From Streptomyces sp. MA5143a (GTDB taxonomy: Bacteria > Actinomycetota > Actinomycetes > Streptomycetales > Streptomycetaceae): a stretch of DNA of 64,000 nt. Each line of letters begins with the position of its first letter. The first letter of the stretch is position 1. Below the pieces are notes generated by a model. It made no database searches, was not told where the DNA came from, and saw only the letters and a program-made list of their open reading frames with translations. Both the position numbers and the translations under genes were made by a program. The stretch spans positions 62,001-126,000 of the forward strand of contig NZ_OLMK01000030.1 in NCBI RefSeq assembly GCF_900290235.1. Direction: 5' to 3'. Of the stretch, positions 1 to 7,379 are shown in pieces.

Positions 1-1
1 T

Positions 2-469
2 CCCACGGCCGTGGAGTGGTTCAACCACGCCCCCGAGGACACCCTGCGCCAGTCCCTCCTCGGCTGTCTGCGCAGCCTCCGCTGGGCCCACCGGCTCACC
101 GACCACCGCCCCTACCCGGACCTGGACGCCCTGCTGGCCGCCTCCGACGAGGCCGCGTACGACCTCACGGCGACCGACCTGGCCGAGGCGCTGGCCGGCG
201 AGACCCTCCCCTCCCTGCCCTCGGACACGTACGACGTGGCGCACACGGCCCTGAGCGCCGCCCACGCCGCCTACGAGGCCCGCTTCGGCCATGTGTTCGT
301 CATCTGCCTGGACGGCACCCCTGCGGTGGAGCGCCTGGACCGCACGCTGGAGGGCATCCGCTCACGTCTGGCCCACGATCCCGAGGAGGAGCGGGTCGTC
401 GTGGCGGAGGAGCTCCGGCGCCTCGCCGCGGAACGGCTGATCGGCTTCCTCCGGGACGCGCCTGTGTGA
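2..469 (+). CDS. OHCU decarboxylase-like protein, 5' end outside window
   Basis: The frame is already open at the left edge, so the true start probably lies upstream; a GTG at 11 is the first start codon visible. The visible part has the signature of the 2-oxo-4-hydroxy-4-carboxy-5-ureidoimidazoline decarboxylase fold: a WFNHAP start, LRSLRWA, HRPYPDLDALL, AAYDL and, near the C-terminus, YEARFGHVFVICLDG. In purine catabolism this enzyme converts OHCU to S-allantoin. The usual catalytic HPRIG-type segment between the helical halves is absent here; the chain goes straight from LPSLP to SDTYDVAH. This may therefore be a divergent paralogue without the standard chemistry. Family membership is fairly secure, activity is not. 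Confidence 0.7.
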   Translation, partial: PTAVEWFNHAPEDTLRQSLLGCLRSLRWAHRLTDHRPYPDLDALLAASDEAAYDLTATDLAEALAGETLPSLPSDTYDVAHTALSAAHAAYEARFGHVFVICLDGTPAVERLDRTLEGIRSRLAHDPEEERVVVAEELRRLAAERLIGFLRDAPV

Positions 470-616
470 CCTCGTACGGCCCGGCCGCAAGGGCGGAACC
501 GGCCACGCCGGGCCCCCACCGGGCGGCGGGCCGGCGACCCGCACCCCGGATGCCGCCCGATACTCACCCTTACGTGCAGCCTTCGATGCCAGTTTGATCA
601 CACCGCCATACCCGGC

Positions 617-646
617 TTAAGCGCCGCACGCACACGTCGCTACGAT
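617..646 (+). promoter_or_regulatory. Candidate promoter of the sdhCDAB operon
   Basis: TTAAGC at 617-622 and TACGAT at 641-646 are spaced by 18 bp and resemble the housekeeping HrdB-type -35 and -10 boxes. They lie in the only non-coding gap before sdhC and would give a leader of about 80 nt. This is pattern matching only. Confidence 0.4.
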
Positions 647-731
647 GGCCAGGGCCGGTGGACCGTACCCGGCCGGGTCAGACCGACAGACAAGCCGGCC
701 GGCCCCAATCCCGCTCCCGGAGGGTTCTTCC

Positions 732-1112
732 GTGCCGGCTGGAACGCTGTACCGCGGCCGGGAAGGAATGTGGTCCTGGGTGGCTCATCGAGTCACCGGC
801 GTCCTCATCTTCTTCTTCCTGTTCGTACACGTGCTGGACACCGCTCTCGTCCGTGTCTCCCCCGAGGCCTACGACAAGGTCGTGGCCACGTACAAGACGC
901 CGATCGTCGCGCTGCTGGAGTACGGCCTCGTCGCCGCCATCCTCTTCCACGCGCTCAACGGCCTTCGGGTGATCGCCGTCGACTTCTGGTCGAACGGCCC
1001 GCGTCACCAGAAGAAGATGCTGTGGATCGTCCTCGGCGTCTGGGTCGTGCTGATGATCGGGGCCCTGTACCCCGTCCTCGGTCACGCCGTCCGTGAACTG
1101 TGGGGGAGCTGA
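732..1112 (+). CDS. sdhC: Succinate dehydrogenase cytochrome b556 subunit
   Basis: Membrane anchor subunit of respiratory complex II; with SdhD it holds haem b and the quinone site and passes electrons from SdhA/SdhB to menaquinone. I start it at the GTG at 732 (PAGTLYRGREGMWSWVAHR), 126 aa, because GGAGGG lies just upstream and this is the usual Streptomyces N-terminus; an in-frame ATG at 645 would add 29 residues of non-family sequence. Three hydrophobic segments are visible (about residues 20-40, 58-78 and 96-115), and histidines in HRVTG and FVHVLD are candidate haem ligands. It is the first gene of the operon, and sdhD starts 5 bp downstream. Confidence 0.93.
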   Translation: MPAGTLYRGREGMWSWVAHRVTGVLIFFFLFVHVLDTALVRVSPEAYDKVVATYKTPIVALLEYGLVAAILFHALNGLRVIAVDFWSNGPRHQKKMLWIVLGVWVVLMIGALYPVLGHAVRELWGS

Positions 1113-1117
1113 CAGCC

Positions 1118-1609
1118 ATGTCCACCACTGAGACCACCGCCTCCGGCATCGGCCCCGTCGAGGGCTCGGGCACCCTGTCGGGCTACGGCCCGGAGAACCC
1201 GGCGCCGCTCATCGAGCCGCCCCGCAAGCGCACCAAGAAGACCCCGAAGTCGACCCGCGGCAACTTCGAGATGGCCGCGTGGCTGTTCATGCGGCTGTCC
1301 GGCATCGTCCTGGTCGTCCTGGTCATCGGCCACCTGCTGATCCAGCTCGTCCTCGACGGCGGCGTCTCCAAGATCGGCTTCGCGTTCGTCGCGGGCCGCT
1401 GGGCGTCCCCGTTCTGGCAGGTCTGGGACCTGCTCATGCTGTGGCTGGCGATGCTGCACGGCGCCAACGGTCTGCGCACGGTCATCAACGACTACGCCGA
1501 GCGTGCGAACACGCGGCTGTGGCTGAAGGGCCTGCTGTACACCGCCACGGTGTTCACCATCCTGCTGGGCACGCTGGTGATCTTCACCTTCGACCCGAAC
1601 ATCCGCTAG
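1118..1609 (+). CDS. sdhD: Succinate dehydrogenase hydrophobic membrane anchor subunit
   Basis: Second membrane anchor of complex II. The ATG at 1118 gives MSTTETTASG and a 163-aa protein with a hydrophilic N-terminal 55 residues rich in Pro, Lys and Arg (PPRKRTKK), then three membrane segments (MAAWLFMRLSGIVLVVLVI; the WDLLMLWLAMLHGANG region; LLYTATVFTILLGTLVI). HGANGLRTV is a typical SdhD motif around the quinone and haem site. GGGGGAG overlapping the end of sdhC is the likely ribosome-binding site. The spacing to sdhC and sdhA shows co-transcription. Confidence 0.93.
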   Translation: MSTTETTASGIGPVEGSGTLSGYGPENPAPLIEPPRKRTKKTPKSTRGNFEMAAWLFMRLSGIVLVVLVIGHLLIQLVLDGGVSKIGFAFVAGRWASPFWQVWDLLMLWLAMLHGANGLRTVINDYAERANTRLWLKGLLYTATVFTILLGTLVIFTFDPNIR

Positions 1610-1632
1610 GCACGGGGCTGAGGCAACCGATC

Positions 1633-3387
1633 ATGAAGATCCACAAGTACGACACCGTCATCGTCGGCGCCGGCGGCGCCGGTATGCGCGCCGCGATCGA
1701 GTCGACGAAGCGCAGCCGCACCGCCGTGCTGACCAAGCTGTACCCGACCCGGTCCCACACGGGCGCCGCGCAGGGCGGCATGGCCGCCGCGCTCGCCAAC
1801 GTGGAGGAGGACAACTGGGAGTGGCACACCTTCGACACGGTCAAGGGCGGTGACTACCTGGTCGACCAGGACGCCGCCGAGATCCTGGCGAAGGAGGCCA
1901 TCGACTCCGTCCTCGACCTGGAGAAGATGGGCCTGCCGTTCAACCGGACCCCGAACGGCACGATCGACCAGCGCCGCTTCGGCGGTCACAGCCGCAACCA
2001 CGGCGAGGCCCCGGTCCGCCGCTCCTGCTACGCGGCCGACCGCACCGGTCACATGATCCTCCAGACGCTGTACCAGAACTGCGTGAAGCACGGCGTGGAG
2101 TTCTTCAACGAGTTCTACGTCCTGGACCAGCTGATCACCGAGGTCGACGGCGTCAAGAAGTCCGCCGGTGTCGTGGCCTACGAGCTGGCGACCGGCGAGA
2201 TCCACGTCTTCCAGGCGAAGTCCGTGATCTACGCGTCCGGCGGCTGCGGCAAGTTCTTCAAGGTGACGTCCAACGCGCACACCCTCACCGGTGACGGCCA
2301 GGCGGCCGTCTACCGCCGGGGTCTGCCGCTGGAGGACATGGAGTTCTTCCAGTTCCACCCGACCGGCATCTGGCGCATGGGCATCCTGCTGACGGAGGGC
2401 GCCCGCGGTGAGGGCGGCATCCTCCGCAACAAGGACGGCGAGCGCTTCATGGAGAAGTACGCGCCGGTCATGAAGGACCTCGCGTCCCGTGACGTCGTCT
2501 CCCGCTCCATCTACACGGAGATCCGCGAGGGCCGCGGCTGCGGTCCCGAGGGCGACCACGTCTACCTGGACCTGACGCACCTCCCGCCGGAGCAGCTGGA
2601 CGCCAAGCTCCCGGACATCACCGAGTTCGCGCGGACCTACCTCGGCATCGAGCCCTACACGGACCCGATCCCGATCCAGCCGACCGCGCACTACGCCATG
2701 GGCGGCATCCCCACCAACGTCGAGGGTGAGGTCCTGGCGGACAACACCACCGTCGTGCCGGGTCTGTACGCCGCCGGTGAGGTCGCCTGTGTCTCCGTGC
2801 ACGGCGCCAACCGCCTCGGCACGAACTCGCTGCTCGACATCAACGTGTTCGGGCGCCGGGCGGGCATCGCGGCCGCCGAGTACGCGCAGAAGGCCGACTT
2901 CGTCGAGCTGCCGGAGGACCCGCAGTCCCTGGTCGTCGAGCAGATCGAGCGGCTGCGCTCCTCCACGGGCAACGAGCGCGTGGCGGAACTCCGCCGTGAG
3001 CTCCAGGAGACCATGGACGCGAACGTCATGGTGTTCCGCACCGAGCAGACGATCAAGACGGCCGTCGAGAAGATCGCCGAGCTGCGCGAGCGCTACCGGA
3101 ACGTGGCGATCCAGGACAAGGGCAAGCGGTTCAACACCGACCTGCTGGAGGCCATCGAGCTGGGCAACCTGCTCGACCTGGCCGAGGTCATGGCCGTCTC
3201 CGCGCTCGCCCGCAAGGAGTCCCGCGGCGGTCACTACCGCGAGGACTACCCGAACCGCGACGACGTCAACTTCATGCGTCACACCATGGCGTACCGCGAG
3301 GTCGGCGACGACGGCTCCGAGACCGTCCGCCTCGACTACAAGCCGGTCGTCCAGACCCGCTACCAGCCGATGGAGCGTAAGTACTGA
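1633..3387 (+). CDS. sdhA: Succinate dehydrogenase flavoprotein subunit
   Basis: Catalytic subunit (584 aa) oxidising succinate to fumarate on the cytoplasmic face. The ATG at 1633 gives MKIHKYDTVIVGAGGAGMRA, with the dinucleotide-binding GxGxxG at residues 11-17. The motif SHTGAAQGG contains His42, the expected attachment residue for covalent FAD. HGANRLGTNSLLDINVFGRR is the conserved substrate/capping region, and the C-terminal domain ends in NFMRHTMAYRE. The frame stays open far upstream into sdhD, but that part is unrelated sequence. The stop codon overlaps the sdhB start by one base (TGATG), which suggests translational coupling. Confidence 0.97.
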   Translation: MKIHKYDTVIVGAGGAGMRAAIESTKRSRTAVLTKLYPTRSHTGAAQGGMAAALANVEEDNWEWHTFDTVKGGDYLVDQDAAEILAKEAIDSVLDLEKMGLPFNRTPNGTIDQRRFGGHSRNHGEAPVRRSCYAADRTGHMILQTLYQNCVKHGVEFFNEFYVLDQLITEVDGVKKSAGVVAYELATGEIHVFQAKSVIYASGGCGKFFKVTSNAHTLTGDGQAAVYRRGLPLEDMEFFQFHPTGIWRMGILLTEGARGEGGILRNKDGERFMEKYAPVMKDLASRDVVSRSIYTEIREGRGCGPEGDHVYLDLTHLPPEQLDAKLPDITEFARTYLGIEPYTDPIPIQPTAHYAMGGIPTNVEGEVLADNTTVVPGLYAAGEVACVSVHGANRLGTNSLLDINVFGRRAGIAAAEYAQKADFVELPEDPQSLVVEQIERLRSSTGNERVAELRRELQETMDANVMVFRTEQTIKTAVEKIAELRERYRNVAIQDKGKRFNTDLLEAIELGNLLDLAEVMAVSALARKESRGGHYREDYPNRDDVNFMRHTMAYREVGDDGSETVRLDYKPVVQTRYQPMERKY

Positions 3388-4148
3388 TGGCTACCCCTGT
3401 TCTGGACAAGGTCGAGGCGGAGTCCGCGGCCTCCCCGTACATCACGGTCACCTTCCGGATCCGCCGGTTCAACCCGGAGGTCGCGGCCGAGGCGGTGTGG
3501 GAAGACTTCCAGCTGGAGATCGACCCCAAGGAGCGTGTCCTCGACGGTCTGCACAAGATCAAGTGGGACCTGGACGGAACGCTGACCTTCCGCCGCTCCT
3601 GCGCACACGGCATCTGCGGTTCGGACGCCATGCGGATCAACGGCAAGAACCGTCTGGCGTGCAAGACGCTGATCAAGGACATCAACCCCGAGAAGCCGAT
3701 CACGGTCGAGCCCATCAAGGGCCTCACGGTCCTGAAGGACCTGGTCGTGGACATGGAGCCGTTCTTCCAGGCGTACCGGGACGTGATGCCCTTCCTGATC
3801 ACGAAGGACACCAACGAGCCCACGCGTGAGCGGCTTCAGACGGCGGAGGACCGCGAGCGGTTCGACGACACGACGAAGTGCATCCTGTGCGCCGCCTGCA
3901 CGTCCTCGTGCCCGGTGTTCTGGAACGACGGCCAGTACTTCGGTCCGGCCGCGATCGTCAACGCCCACCGCTTCATCTTCGACTCGCGTGACGAGGCCGG
4001 CGAGCAGCGGCTGGAGATCCTCAACGACAAGGACGGCGTGTGGCGTTGCCGCACGACGTTCAACTGCACGGACGCCTGCCCGCGCGGTATCGAGGTCACC
4101 AAGGCGATCCAGGAGGTGAAGCGGGCGCTGATCACGCGCCGCTTCTAG
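3387..4148 (+). CDS. sdhB: Succinate dehydrogenase iron-sulfur subunit
   Basis: Electron-transfer subunit (253 aa) linking the flavin of SdhA to quinone. The N-terminal plant-type ferredoxin domain has SCAHGICGSDAM and NRLAC for the [2Fe-2S] cluster (about residues 70-92). The C-terminal domain has CILCAACTSSCP and CRTTFNCTDACPRG for the [4Fe-4S] and [3Fe-4S] clusters. The second ligand of the last cluster is not a strict CxxC, as is usual for SdhB. The ATG at 3387 shares its A with the sdhA stop. It is the last gene of the operon, followed within 30 bp by a perfect hairpin. Confidence 0.97.
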   Translation: MATPVLDKVEAESAASPYITVTFRIRRFNPEVAAEAVWEDFQLEIDPKERVLDGLHKIKWDLDGTLTFRRSCAHGICGSDAMRINGKNRLACKTLIKDINPEKPITVEPIKGLTVLKDLVVDMEPFFQAYRDVMPFLITKDTNEPTRERLQTAEDRERFDDTTKCILCAACTSSCPVFWNDGQYFGPAAIVNAHRFIFDSRDEAGEQRLEILNDKDGVWRCRTTFNCTDACPRGIEVTKAIQEVKRALITRRF

Positions 4149-4176
4149 GACTCCCCGGCCGTCGTCGGCCGTACGA

Positions 4177-4218
4177 CGCTGAGGGCCCCGCTCCGGGATC
4201 GGAGCGGGGCCCTCAGCG
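4177..4218 (+). terminator. Terminator of the sdh operon
   Basis: A perfect 18-bp inverted repeat (4177-4194 with 4201-4218, loop GGGATC) starts 29 bp after the sdhB stop. There is no U-tract, as is common for Streptomyces terminators. It probably also stops transcripts of the convergent TM2 gene. Confidence 0.85.
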
Positions 4219-4260
4219 TTGTGCCGTACCGCACCGGGCCCGAGGGGCCCGGACGGGGTG

Positions 4261-4524
4261 TCAGCCGCGCAGGACGCGGCCCTGCGCGTCGGTGCGGTCG
4301 TTGCTGGTGAGGAACAGGATGCCGTCGATCAGGGACCAGAAGCCCAGACCACCGCAGGTGAGCAGCTGGGCGACACCCACGCCCACGGAACCGACGTAGA
4401 AGCGGCCGATGCCGAGCGTGCCGAGGAACAGCTGCAGGATGCCGGCGACGATCTTCGACTTGTCGGAGTAGGGACGGCCCTGCGGGTCGTAGCCGAAGGG
4501 AGCGTCAGGGGTGGGGACGGTCAT
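4261..4524 (-). CDS. Short TM2-domain membrane protein
   Basis: An 87-aa protein starting at the ATG at 4524, with AGGAG about 8 nt upstream. The TM2 domain covers nearly the whole chain: GYDPQGRPYSDKSKIVAGIL, then LFLGTLGIGRFYVG with the family's conserved turn, a second hydrophobic stretch ending in TCGGLGFWSLIDGI, and the tail DAQGRVLRG. TM2 proteins are two-helix membrane proteins of unknown function. It is a paralogue of the longer TM2 protein at 5250-5741: both share GRPYSDKSKIVAGIL and end in GRVLRG, so a local duplication is likely. What differs is the N-terminus, only about 11 residues here. Confidence 0.85.
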   Translation of the reverse strand: MTVPTPDAPFGYDPQGRPYSDKSKIVAGILQLFLGTLGIGRFYVGSVGVGVAQLLTCGGLGFWSLIDGILFLTSNDRTDAQGRVLRG

Positions 4525-4858
4525 GGAAGTAACTCCTGGATGTACTGACTGAAAAGACCGAAGCGGATTGCCTCGGGGGGAGTCCAGGAGGGAGGGCGCG
4601 GCAAAAACCGGCAGCAATCGGGCACGGTGAACACCGGCCGACGATCGAGCACGACGTAATCCCCCGTCATCCCCCCTGTCGCCGTTGCAGCGTAGTGAGG
4701 CGCATGCGACGGATGGGAGGGGAACCAGCCGATCGTTCCGATTCCGTGATCCGGTTCCGGCCAAGTTGCGACAACTGCGCGACGTAAAGCGGGCGTAAGG
4801 GATTTACGGCGGCCGGGGAAGGGAAGAAGCAACGATTCGGCGCGGATGTGCCGACCGT
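4525..4858. other. Non-coding gap upstream of the short TM2 gene
   Basis: 334 bp between two minus-strand genes. Coding frames here lack consistent third-position GC, and the base composition is less GC-rich than the flanks. It probably carries the promoter and leader of the short TM2 gene, but I could not identify convincing -35 and -10 boxes. Confidence 0.5.
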
Positions 4859-5257
4859 TCAGTGGAGATTGCGGACGACCGTCCAGGTCACCGCGATGCC
4901 CAGGATCAAGGCCTGGGTGCGGGGCTTCAGTTCCGGGCGCCAGCGGCGTCCGCGCAGCCCCTCGACGAACCAGCGGCCGAGCAGGACGAGCGCGAAGGGC
5001 CCGGCGAGCAGCAGCACCCGGTTGTCGTGCCAGGCGGCGGTGAACTGGCCGTGCATCAGGTCGTACACCATGCGGGTGCCGCCGCAGGCGGGGCAGAGCA
5101 GCCCCGTGACATAGCGGAACGGGCACTGGGGCAGCAGGTGGCCGGGCTCGTGCGGGTTGGTGCCGTACACATGGGCGGCGCCCGCCAGCCCGGCGGCGGC
5201 CACCACGAGGGGGGCCGCCGCCGGGTGTCGCAGGACGGCGGGGCCGCGCTCAGCCAC
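4859..5257 (-). CDS. DUF2752 family membrane protein
   Basis: 132 aa from a GTG at 5257. The hallmark of the family, CPFRYVTGLLCPACGGTRM, is at about residues 45-63, with two paired cysteines. Three hydrophobic segments (residues about 11-28, 80-96 and 115-128) suggest an integral membrane protein. The biochemical role of DUF2752 is unknown. Its start overlaps the stop of the upstream TM2 gene by 8 bp, so the two are translationally coupled. DUF2752 and TM2 genes are often neighbours in actinobacteria, which suggests a shared membrane function. Domain call firm, function unknown. Confidence 0.85.
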   Translation of the reverse strand: MAERGPAVLRHPAAAPLVVAAAGLAGAAHVYGTNPHEPGHLLPQCPFRYVTGLLCPACGGTRMVYDLMHGQFTAAWHDNRVLLLAGPFALVLLGRWFVEGLRGRRWRPELKPRTQALILGIAVTWTVVRNLH

Positions 5258-5741
5258 GCAGGACCCGCCCGTTGGAGTCCGTGGTGTTGCTGCTCGTCAG
5301 CAGGATGATGCCGTCGACCAGCGCCCAGATGCCGAAGCCGCCGCAGGTGAACAGCTGGCCGAGGCCGAGGCCGACGTGGCCGATGTAGAAGCGGCCGACG
5401 CCGAACGAACCGAGGAACAGCGACAGGATGCCGGCGACGATCTTCGACTTGTCGGAGTACGGGCGGCCGTACGGGTCGTACCCGTACGGGGCGTTGGGGT
5501 CGCCCGTGTACATGCCGCCGGTCGGGGGCGCCTGGTAGCCGTAGCCCGGCTGGGCGCCCTGCTGGGGGTAGCCGTAGCCCGGAGCGGCGCCCGGCTGCTG
5601 GTACGCGTCCTGCGGGTAGCCGCCCTGCGGAGCGCCGTAGGGGTTGGCGCCCGGCGCCTGGCCAGGAGCCTGGTTCGGGTACCCGTAGCCGGGCTGGGGC
5701 GGCTGCGGGGGCTGAGCGGGCTGCTGGGGCTGCTCGGTCAC
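5250..5741 (-). CDS. TM2-domain protein with Pro/Gln/Tyr-rich N-terminus
   Basis: 163 aa, ATG at 5741. Residues 1-85 are low-complexity and rich in Pro, Gln, Gly and Tyr (repeats such as PGYGYPQQ), probably disordered and cytoplasmic. Residues 86-163 form the TM2 domain: GYDPYGRPYSDKSKIVAGIL, two hydrophobic helices (LFLGSFGVGRFYIG and GIWALVDGIILL) and the tail GRVLRG. It is the first gene of a short operon with the DUF2752 gene (8-bp overlap). The C-terminal domain is nearly the same as in the short TM2 protein at 4261-4524. No enzymatic motif is present. Confidence 0.87.
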   Translation of the reverse strand: MTEQPQQPAQPPQPPQPGYGYPNQAPGQAPGANPYGAPQGGYPQDAYQQPGAAPGYGYPQQGAQPGYGYQAPPTGGMYTGDPNAPYGYDPYGRPYSDKSKIVAGILSLFLGSFGVGRFYIGHVGLGLGQLFTCGGFGIWALVDGIILLTSSNTTDSNGRVLRG

Positions 5742-6175
5742 GGTACTGACTCCTGCGTGTTGATTGCTTGAGCGGCTGAATATGGGCTGTCCGTCATATT
5801 GCAGGAGAGAGGGGCCCGGAGAGAAGTTGTCACCTCCCGGTCACAGCTGGCTGAGGATCGTCGGGTCCGTGATCTCCGCGTTCTGGGCGAGCGGCATCGG
5901 CCTGCCGAGCATGACGGCGAGCATGCGGTCCACCTCCTGGAGAAGACAGTCGCTCGACGGGGGTCGGTTCCCGTCCGCGCCGGGGAGGCCGATTTCCGCG
6001 CGATCGACAGGCACTGGTCGTGGGGCGGCGCGAGCGTGGGACCGGCCCCCGGACGAACGGGTTCGAGGCGCGCGGCTTCTGAGAGGGAGCGGGGCCTGCT
6101 CGTGGAGGGGTGGCCTCTGGCTGGATCCCGTCCAACTACTGTGACGGACGGGGCGGTTGATCAGAGACTGCCCCC
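5742..6175. other. Gap between TM2 operon and Cip1-like gene, with a gene remnant
   Basis: 434 bp containing divergent upstream regions and, at about 5841-5950, a short coding-looking tail on the minus strand that is listed separately. The remainder (5951-6175) shows no convincing gene; its open frames encode Arg/Pro-rich shadow sequence. Confidence 0.5.
5841..5950 (-). pseudogene. C-terminal gene remnant, family not recognised
   Basis: About 34 codons ending in TGA at 5841-5843 read EVDRMLAVMLGRPMPL and then AEITDPTILSQL. Codon choice is strongly GC3-biased, unlike random sequence, and the peptide looks like the end of a folded protein. Upstream of about 5950 the frame degenerates into Arg/Pro-rich sequence with no plausible start or ribosome-binding site. 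I read this as the 3' end of a gene whose body has been lost. I cannot name the parent family. Confidence 0.4.
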
Positions 6176-6967
6176 ATGAACTCCCTGAGGAAAGCCGCCG
6201 CCGCGCTGTCGGCCGCGGCCGCGTTGCTGATCGCGACACCCCCCACTGCCTCGGCGACCCCCACCCCGCACGCCATGTACGGCGGGACCTTCGTGAAGGA
6301 GAACTTCAACCGGCTCCCCCTCGGCCCCGTCACCGGCGGCCGTGGCTGGACCACCGACACCGCGAACGGGTCGCTGACCGTCGAGCGGGCCGCCGACGGG
6401 CGCGGCCGGGAGCTCCGGATCCGCACCGAGGGCAACGGCCGGGCCTTCATGGTCTTCCCCGAGCTCGCCCCGCCCGGCAACAGCCTCTGGGCGCGGATAC
6501 GGCTGCGTGTCGACCGCTTCCCGACGGCGCCCCAGTGGGCCCACTGGACCCTCGCGGAGGCGTCCGGCTCCGACTCCCCCACCCTGGTGCGCCCGCTCGG
6601 CGGCCAGTACGCCCCCACCGACAACGGCAACTTCTACGGTGTCGGCTCCGACCTCGGCCCCACCGGCGACTGGACCAACTGGCGCACGTCCGCGCCGACC
6701 GCCGACGGGGCGTGGACCTGCGCGGAGTTCCACCTCGACGCGACGGACAACCGGGTCACCGTGTACCTCAACGGTGTCGAGCAGCCCGACCTGACGGTCT
6801 CGACGAAGCAGCACGGCGGCACGGCGGACGACTTCGTCTTCCCGACGTTCGACAAGCTGAAGCTGGGCTGGCAGCTGTACCAGGCCGACCCCAGCCCGTC
6901 GTCGTACGACGTCCGGATGGACGACATCGCGCTGAGCTCGCGGCGGGTGGGGGGTTGCGCGTCCTGA
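6176..6967 (+). CDS. Secreted Cip1-like beta-sandwich protein
   Basis: 263 aa, ATG at 6176, with a Sec signal peptide (MNSLRKAAAALSAAAALLIA, probable cleavage after TASA near residue 27). The mature part starts FVKENFNRLPLGPVTGGRGW and contains RPLGGQYAP, a W-T-C-AEFHLD segment and YLNGVEQPDL. Together these resemble the Cip1-like concanavalin/jelly-roll family, first known from a cellulose-induced Trichoderma protein and found in streptomycetes. A role in binding or cutting plant polysaccharide is inferred. Its end is 13 bp from the end of the convergent immunity gene. Alternative: an unspecified LamG-like secreted protein. Confidence 0.65.
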   Translation: MNSLRKAAAALSAAAALLIATPPTASATPTPHAMYGGTFVKENFNRLPLGPVTGGRGWTTDTANGSLTVERAADGRGRELRIRTEGNGRAFMVFPELAPPGNSLWARIRLRVDRFPTAPQWAHWTLAEASGSDSPTLVRPLGGQYAPTDNGNFYGVGSDLGPTGDWTNWRTSAPTADGAWTCAEFHLDATDNRVTVYLNGVEQPDLTVSTKQHGGTADDFVFPTFDKLKLGWQLYQADPSPSSYDVRMDDIALSSRRVGGCAS

Positions 6968-6980
6968 GCCGGGGCCCGCG

Positions 6981-7379
6981 TCAGTCGACGCGGGCCACGA
7001 CCAGGGCGATCCGGGACTCCGCCAGGTAGAAGTGGTCGGGGAAGTACTCGATGTGCAGGTGCTCCCCCGGCACGCCCTCCTGGCACAGGCCCCGGACGTT
7101 CTGGCCCAGGACCTCCATGGACTCCCGGGAGCCCGTGAAGATGAGGGCCTGCGCCTCCTCGTCGAAGGAGATCTCCACCAACCCGTGGGGCGTCGTCCGC
7201 ACCCGTACGCCCGCGAGACTGCGCGCGTACGGGGCGGGGTCGGCCCCCCGGCCGGTGGTGATCTCCGCGTCGTCCCGGATCAGGACGTCCGCCCACGTGA
7301 GGAGGGCGTCGACGGTCCCGGAGATCTCCACCTCACCGGCGTCCTCGGTGGCACGGACGATCAGGTCGGACTGGATCAC
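6981..7379 (-). CDS. Probable immunity protein of the RHS toxin (Imm32-like)
   Basis: 132 aa, no signal peptide, acidic. Residues 1-30 (MIQSDLIVRATEDAGEVEISG) look like a beta-hairpin start, and GEHLHIEYFPDHFYLAES with IALVVARV near the end resembles the Imm32 family of small cytoplasmic immunity proteins. The family call is from memory of the motif. The context is strong: its GTG start overlaps the stop of the RHS toxin gene (GTGA, 7376-7379), the usual arrangement for a toxin and its cognate antidote, giving coupled translation. The likely role is to bind the C-terminal toxin domain and protect the producer and its kin. Confidence 0.7.
   Translation of the reverse strand: MIQSDLIVRATEDAGEVEISGTVDALLTWADVLIRDDAEITTGRGADPAPYARSLAGVRVRTTPHGLVEISFDEEAQALIFTGSRESMEVLGQNVRGLCQEGVPGEHLHIEYFPDHFYLAESRIALVVARVD

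Noticed and set aside
645..731. N-terminal extension of SdhC from ATG 645
   Set aside because: No ribosome-binding site, non-family composition, and it overlaps the predicted promoter; GTG 732 fits better.
1606..3282. Minus-strand open frame of 558 codons opposite sdhA
   Set aside because: sdhA on the plus strand is certain; the antisense product has no recognisable sequence.
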